A stretch of 64,000 bases of DNA from Eleginops maclovinus. Lineage: Eukaryota; Chordata; Actinopteri; Perciformes; Eleginopidae. Location of the stretch: assembly GCF_036324505.1 (NCBI RefSeq), contig NC_086352.1, positions 7,150,501 to 7,214,500 of the forward strand, read 5' to 3'. The translations under genes were made by a program, and so were the position numbers. The notes beneath the pieces are model-generated. The model saw nothing but the letters and a program-made list of their open reading frames with translations, was not told where the DNA came from and ran no database searches. Positions 62,541-64,000 of this stretch are shown here, one piece after another; position 1 is the stretch's first letter, and each line of letters starts with the position of its first letter.

Positions 62541-62965
62541 TAATTCATTCACTGTCTGTCGACTCTGGGAACTGCTTTCACCCTTCAGAGCAGAAAGAAA
62601 CTGAAGGTTTGAGAGGACTTTATTAGTAAACAGCTGATTTAAAATGCTTCGTTTCACTTTCTCAACTCATGAAATGAATATTAGGTGTCTAAATAAAATG
62701 TGAAGTATGTCGAGGGGGATTATATTATAATGTGTGTACGTGTTTAATAATTCAGGATCCTTCACTCTAATCCCAGAAGAAGCTGCTGCCAGGACTGATT
62801 ATAATCTGAGGTTATTTCTGTCCCGTTTGGAAGAAAAACCGCAGCTACAGGGTTTTATTTCACTTAGGGTTCTACAAACACGCTCTTCAGAGTTTAAATT
62901 CACCTATCATGTCACTTTCTGAGGAGAACTTCACTCCAAATATTGTGTTCACATGACTTGAGGAG
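62541..62965. other. Unannotated stretch
   Basis: Nothing recognised. Confidence 0.4.
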
Positions 62966-62967
62966 GC

Positions 62968-64000
62968 AGAAGTACTCAGATCTTGTATTAGACTAAAAGT
63001 AGAAGTACTCAGATCCTGTACTTGAGTAAGGTAGAAGTACTCAGATCTTGTACTTGAGTAAAAGTAAAAGTACTCAGATCTTGTACTTGAGTAAAAGTAG
63101 AAGTACTCAGATCTTGTACTTGAGTAAAAGTAGAAGTACTCAGATCTTGTACTTGAGTAAAAGTAGAAGTACTCAGATCTTGTTCTTGAGTAAAAGTAGA
63201 AGTACTCAGATCTTGTTCTTGAGTAAAAGTAAAAGTACTCAGATCTTGTACTTGAGTAAAAGTAGAAGTACTCAGATCTTGTACTTGAGTAAAAGTAGAA
63301 GTACTCAGATCTTGTACTTGAGTAAAAGTAGAAGTACTCAGATCTTGTACTTGAGTAAAAGTAGAAGTACTCAGATCTTGTTCTTGAGTAAAGTAGAAGT
63401 ACTCAGATCTTGTACTTGAGTAAAGTAGAAGTACTCAGGTCTTGTACTTGAGTAAAGTAGAAGTACTCAGATCTTGTACTTGAGTAAAGTAGAAGTACTC
63501 AGGTCTTGTACTTGAGTAAAAGTAGAAGTACTCAGATCTTGTACTTGAGTAAAGTAGAAGTACTCAGGTCTTGTACTTGAGTAAAGTAGAAGTACTCAGA
63601 TCTTGTACTTGAGTAAAAGTAGAAGTACTCAGATCTTGTACTTGAGTAAAGTAGAAGTACTCAGATCTTGTACTTGAGTAAAGTAGAAGTACTCAGATCT
63701 TGTACTTGAGTAAAGTAGAAGTACTCAGATCTTGTGCTTGAGTAAAGTAGAAGTACTCAGATCTTGTTCTTGAGTAAAGTAGAAGTACTCAGATCTTGTT
63801 CTTGAGTAAAGTAGAAGTACTCAGATATTGTACTTGAGTAAAGTAGAAATACTCAGGTCTTGTACTTGAGTAAAGTAGAAGTACTCAGATCTTGTACTTG
63901 AGTAAAGTAGAAATACTCAGGTCTTGTACTTGAGTAAAGTAGAAGTACTCAGATCTTGTACTTGAGTAAAAGTAGAAGTACTCAGATCTTGTACTTGAGT
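62968..64000. repeat. 32/33-bp minisatellite, about 32 copies, open at window end
   Basis: Unit: gtagaagtactcagatcttg then tacttgagtaaa(a). Up to about 63390 the units are mostly 33 bp (four A), after that mostly 32 bp (three A). Variants gatctt/ggtctt, tactt/ttctt and gtagaag/gtaaaag recur in a patterned way, including an alternation of gatctt and ggtctt near 63420-63600. The 33-bp block gives an 11-residue periodic open frame of no meaning. The array continues past the end of the window. Confidence 0.97.

Noticed and set aside
63048..63419. A 123-codon frame with an 11-residue repeat resembling a repeat protein
   Set aside because: It follows from the 33-bp unit length and breaks as soon as units become 32 bp.

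Overview
This window looks like repeat-rich, non-coding chromosomal DNA from a ray-finned (teleost) fish. The evidence is long CA/GT microsatellites throughout, two families of Tc1-like transposons, several short hAT-type elements, TTAA-flanked MITEs, V-SINE copies with a tRNA-like head and the conserved central core, and tails of fish LINEs. I found no complete host protein-coding gene, and no rRNA gene, functional tRNA gene or CRISPR array. The reading frames present are transposase relics or by-products of simple repeats. The species cannot be told from the sequence alone.

Layout. 0-9 kb: CA/GT, GGA and AAT tracts, a dispersed repeat sitting inside a degenerate tandem repeat, a 565-bp hAT element, and a TTAA-flanked element (7332-7988) carrying what looks like the first exon of a P2X7-tail-like reading frame. 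9-21 kb: mostly quiet, with a LINE 3' end split by a 475-bp MITE whose 8-bp target duplication is intact, and one full-length V-SINE. 21.4-23.2 kb: a degenerate array built on a tagaagtctatga core with a higher-order duplication. 26-32 kb: an inverted-repeat element, a short retroposed LINE derivative, a 446-bp hAT element and a TTAA MITE. 34-36.5 kb: a deleted Tc1-like copy of the DD36E type, then a 40-bp minisatellite ending in an inverted copy of its own unit.

40.3-41.2 kb: an uninterrupted CA tract of 869 bp, the most striking simple-sequence feature. 42.6-44.1 kb: a nearly full-length DD34E Tc1-like transposon with a frameshifted transposase. 47-50 kb: a pyrimidine-rich tract containing a truncated V-SINE, and a complete TTAA MITE. 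53-54 kb: a 990-bp hAT-like element. 57.2-58.3 kb: three diverged copies of a short segment next to a GC-rich block that looks like a promoter with a minus-strand first exon. 59.3 kb: a consensus RFX X-box. 61.6-64 kb: a 484-bp hAT element with perfect target duplication, a second full-length V-SINE, and a 32/33-bp minisatellite that runs off the window end and whose unit matches the terminus of that hAT family.

The elements document their own history: seven insertions keep perfect or near-perfect target duplications, three are nested in older repeats, and one tandem array appears to have grown from a transposon end. If a host gene is present it is probably represented only by the candidate promoter near 58 kb; the rest would be intron or intergenic DNA.
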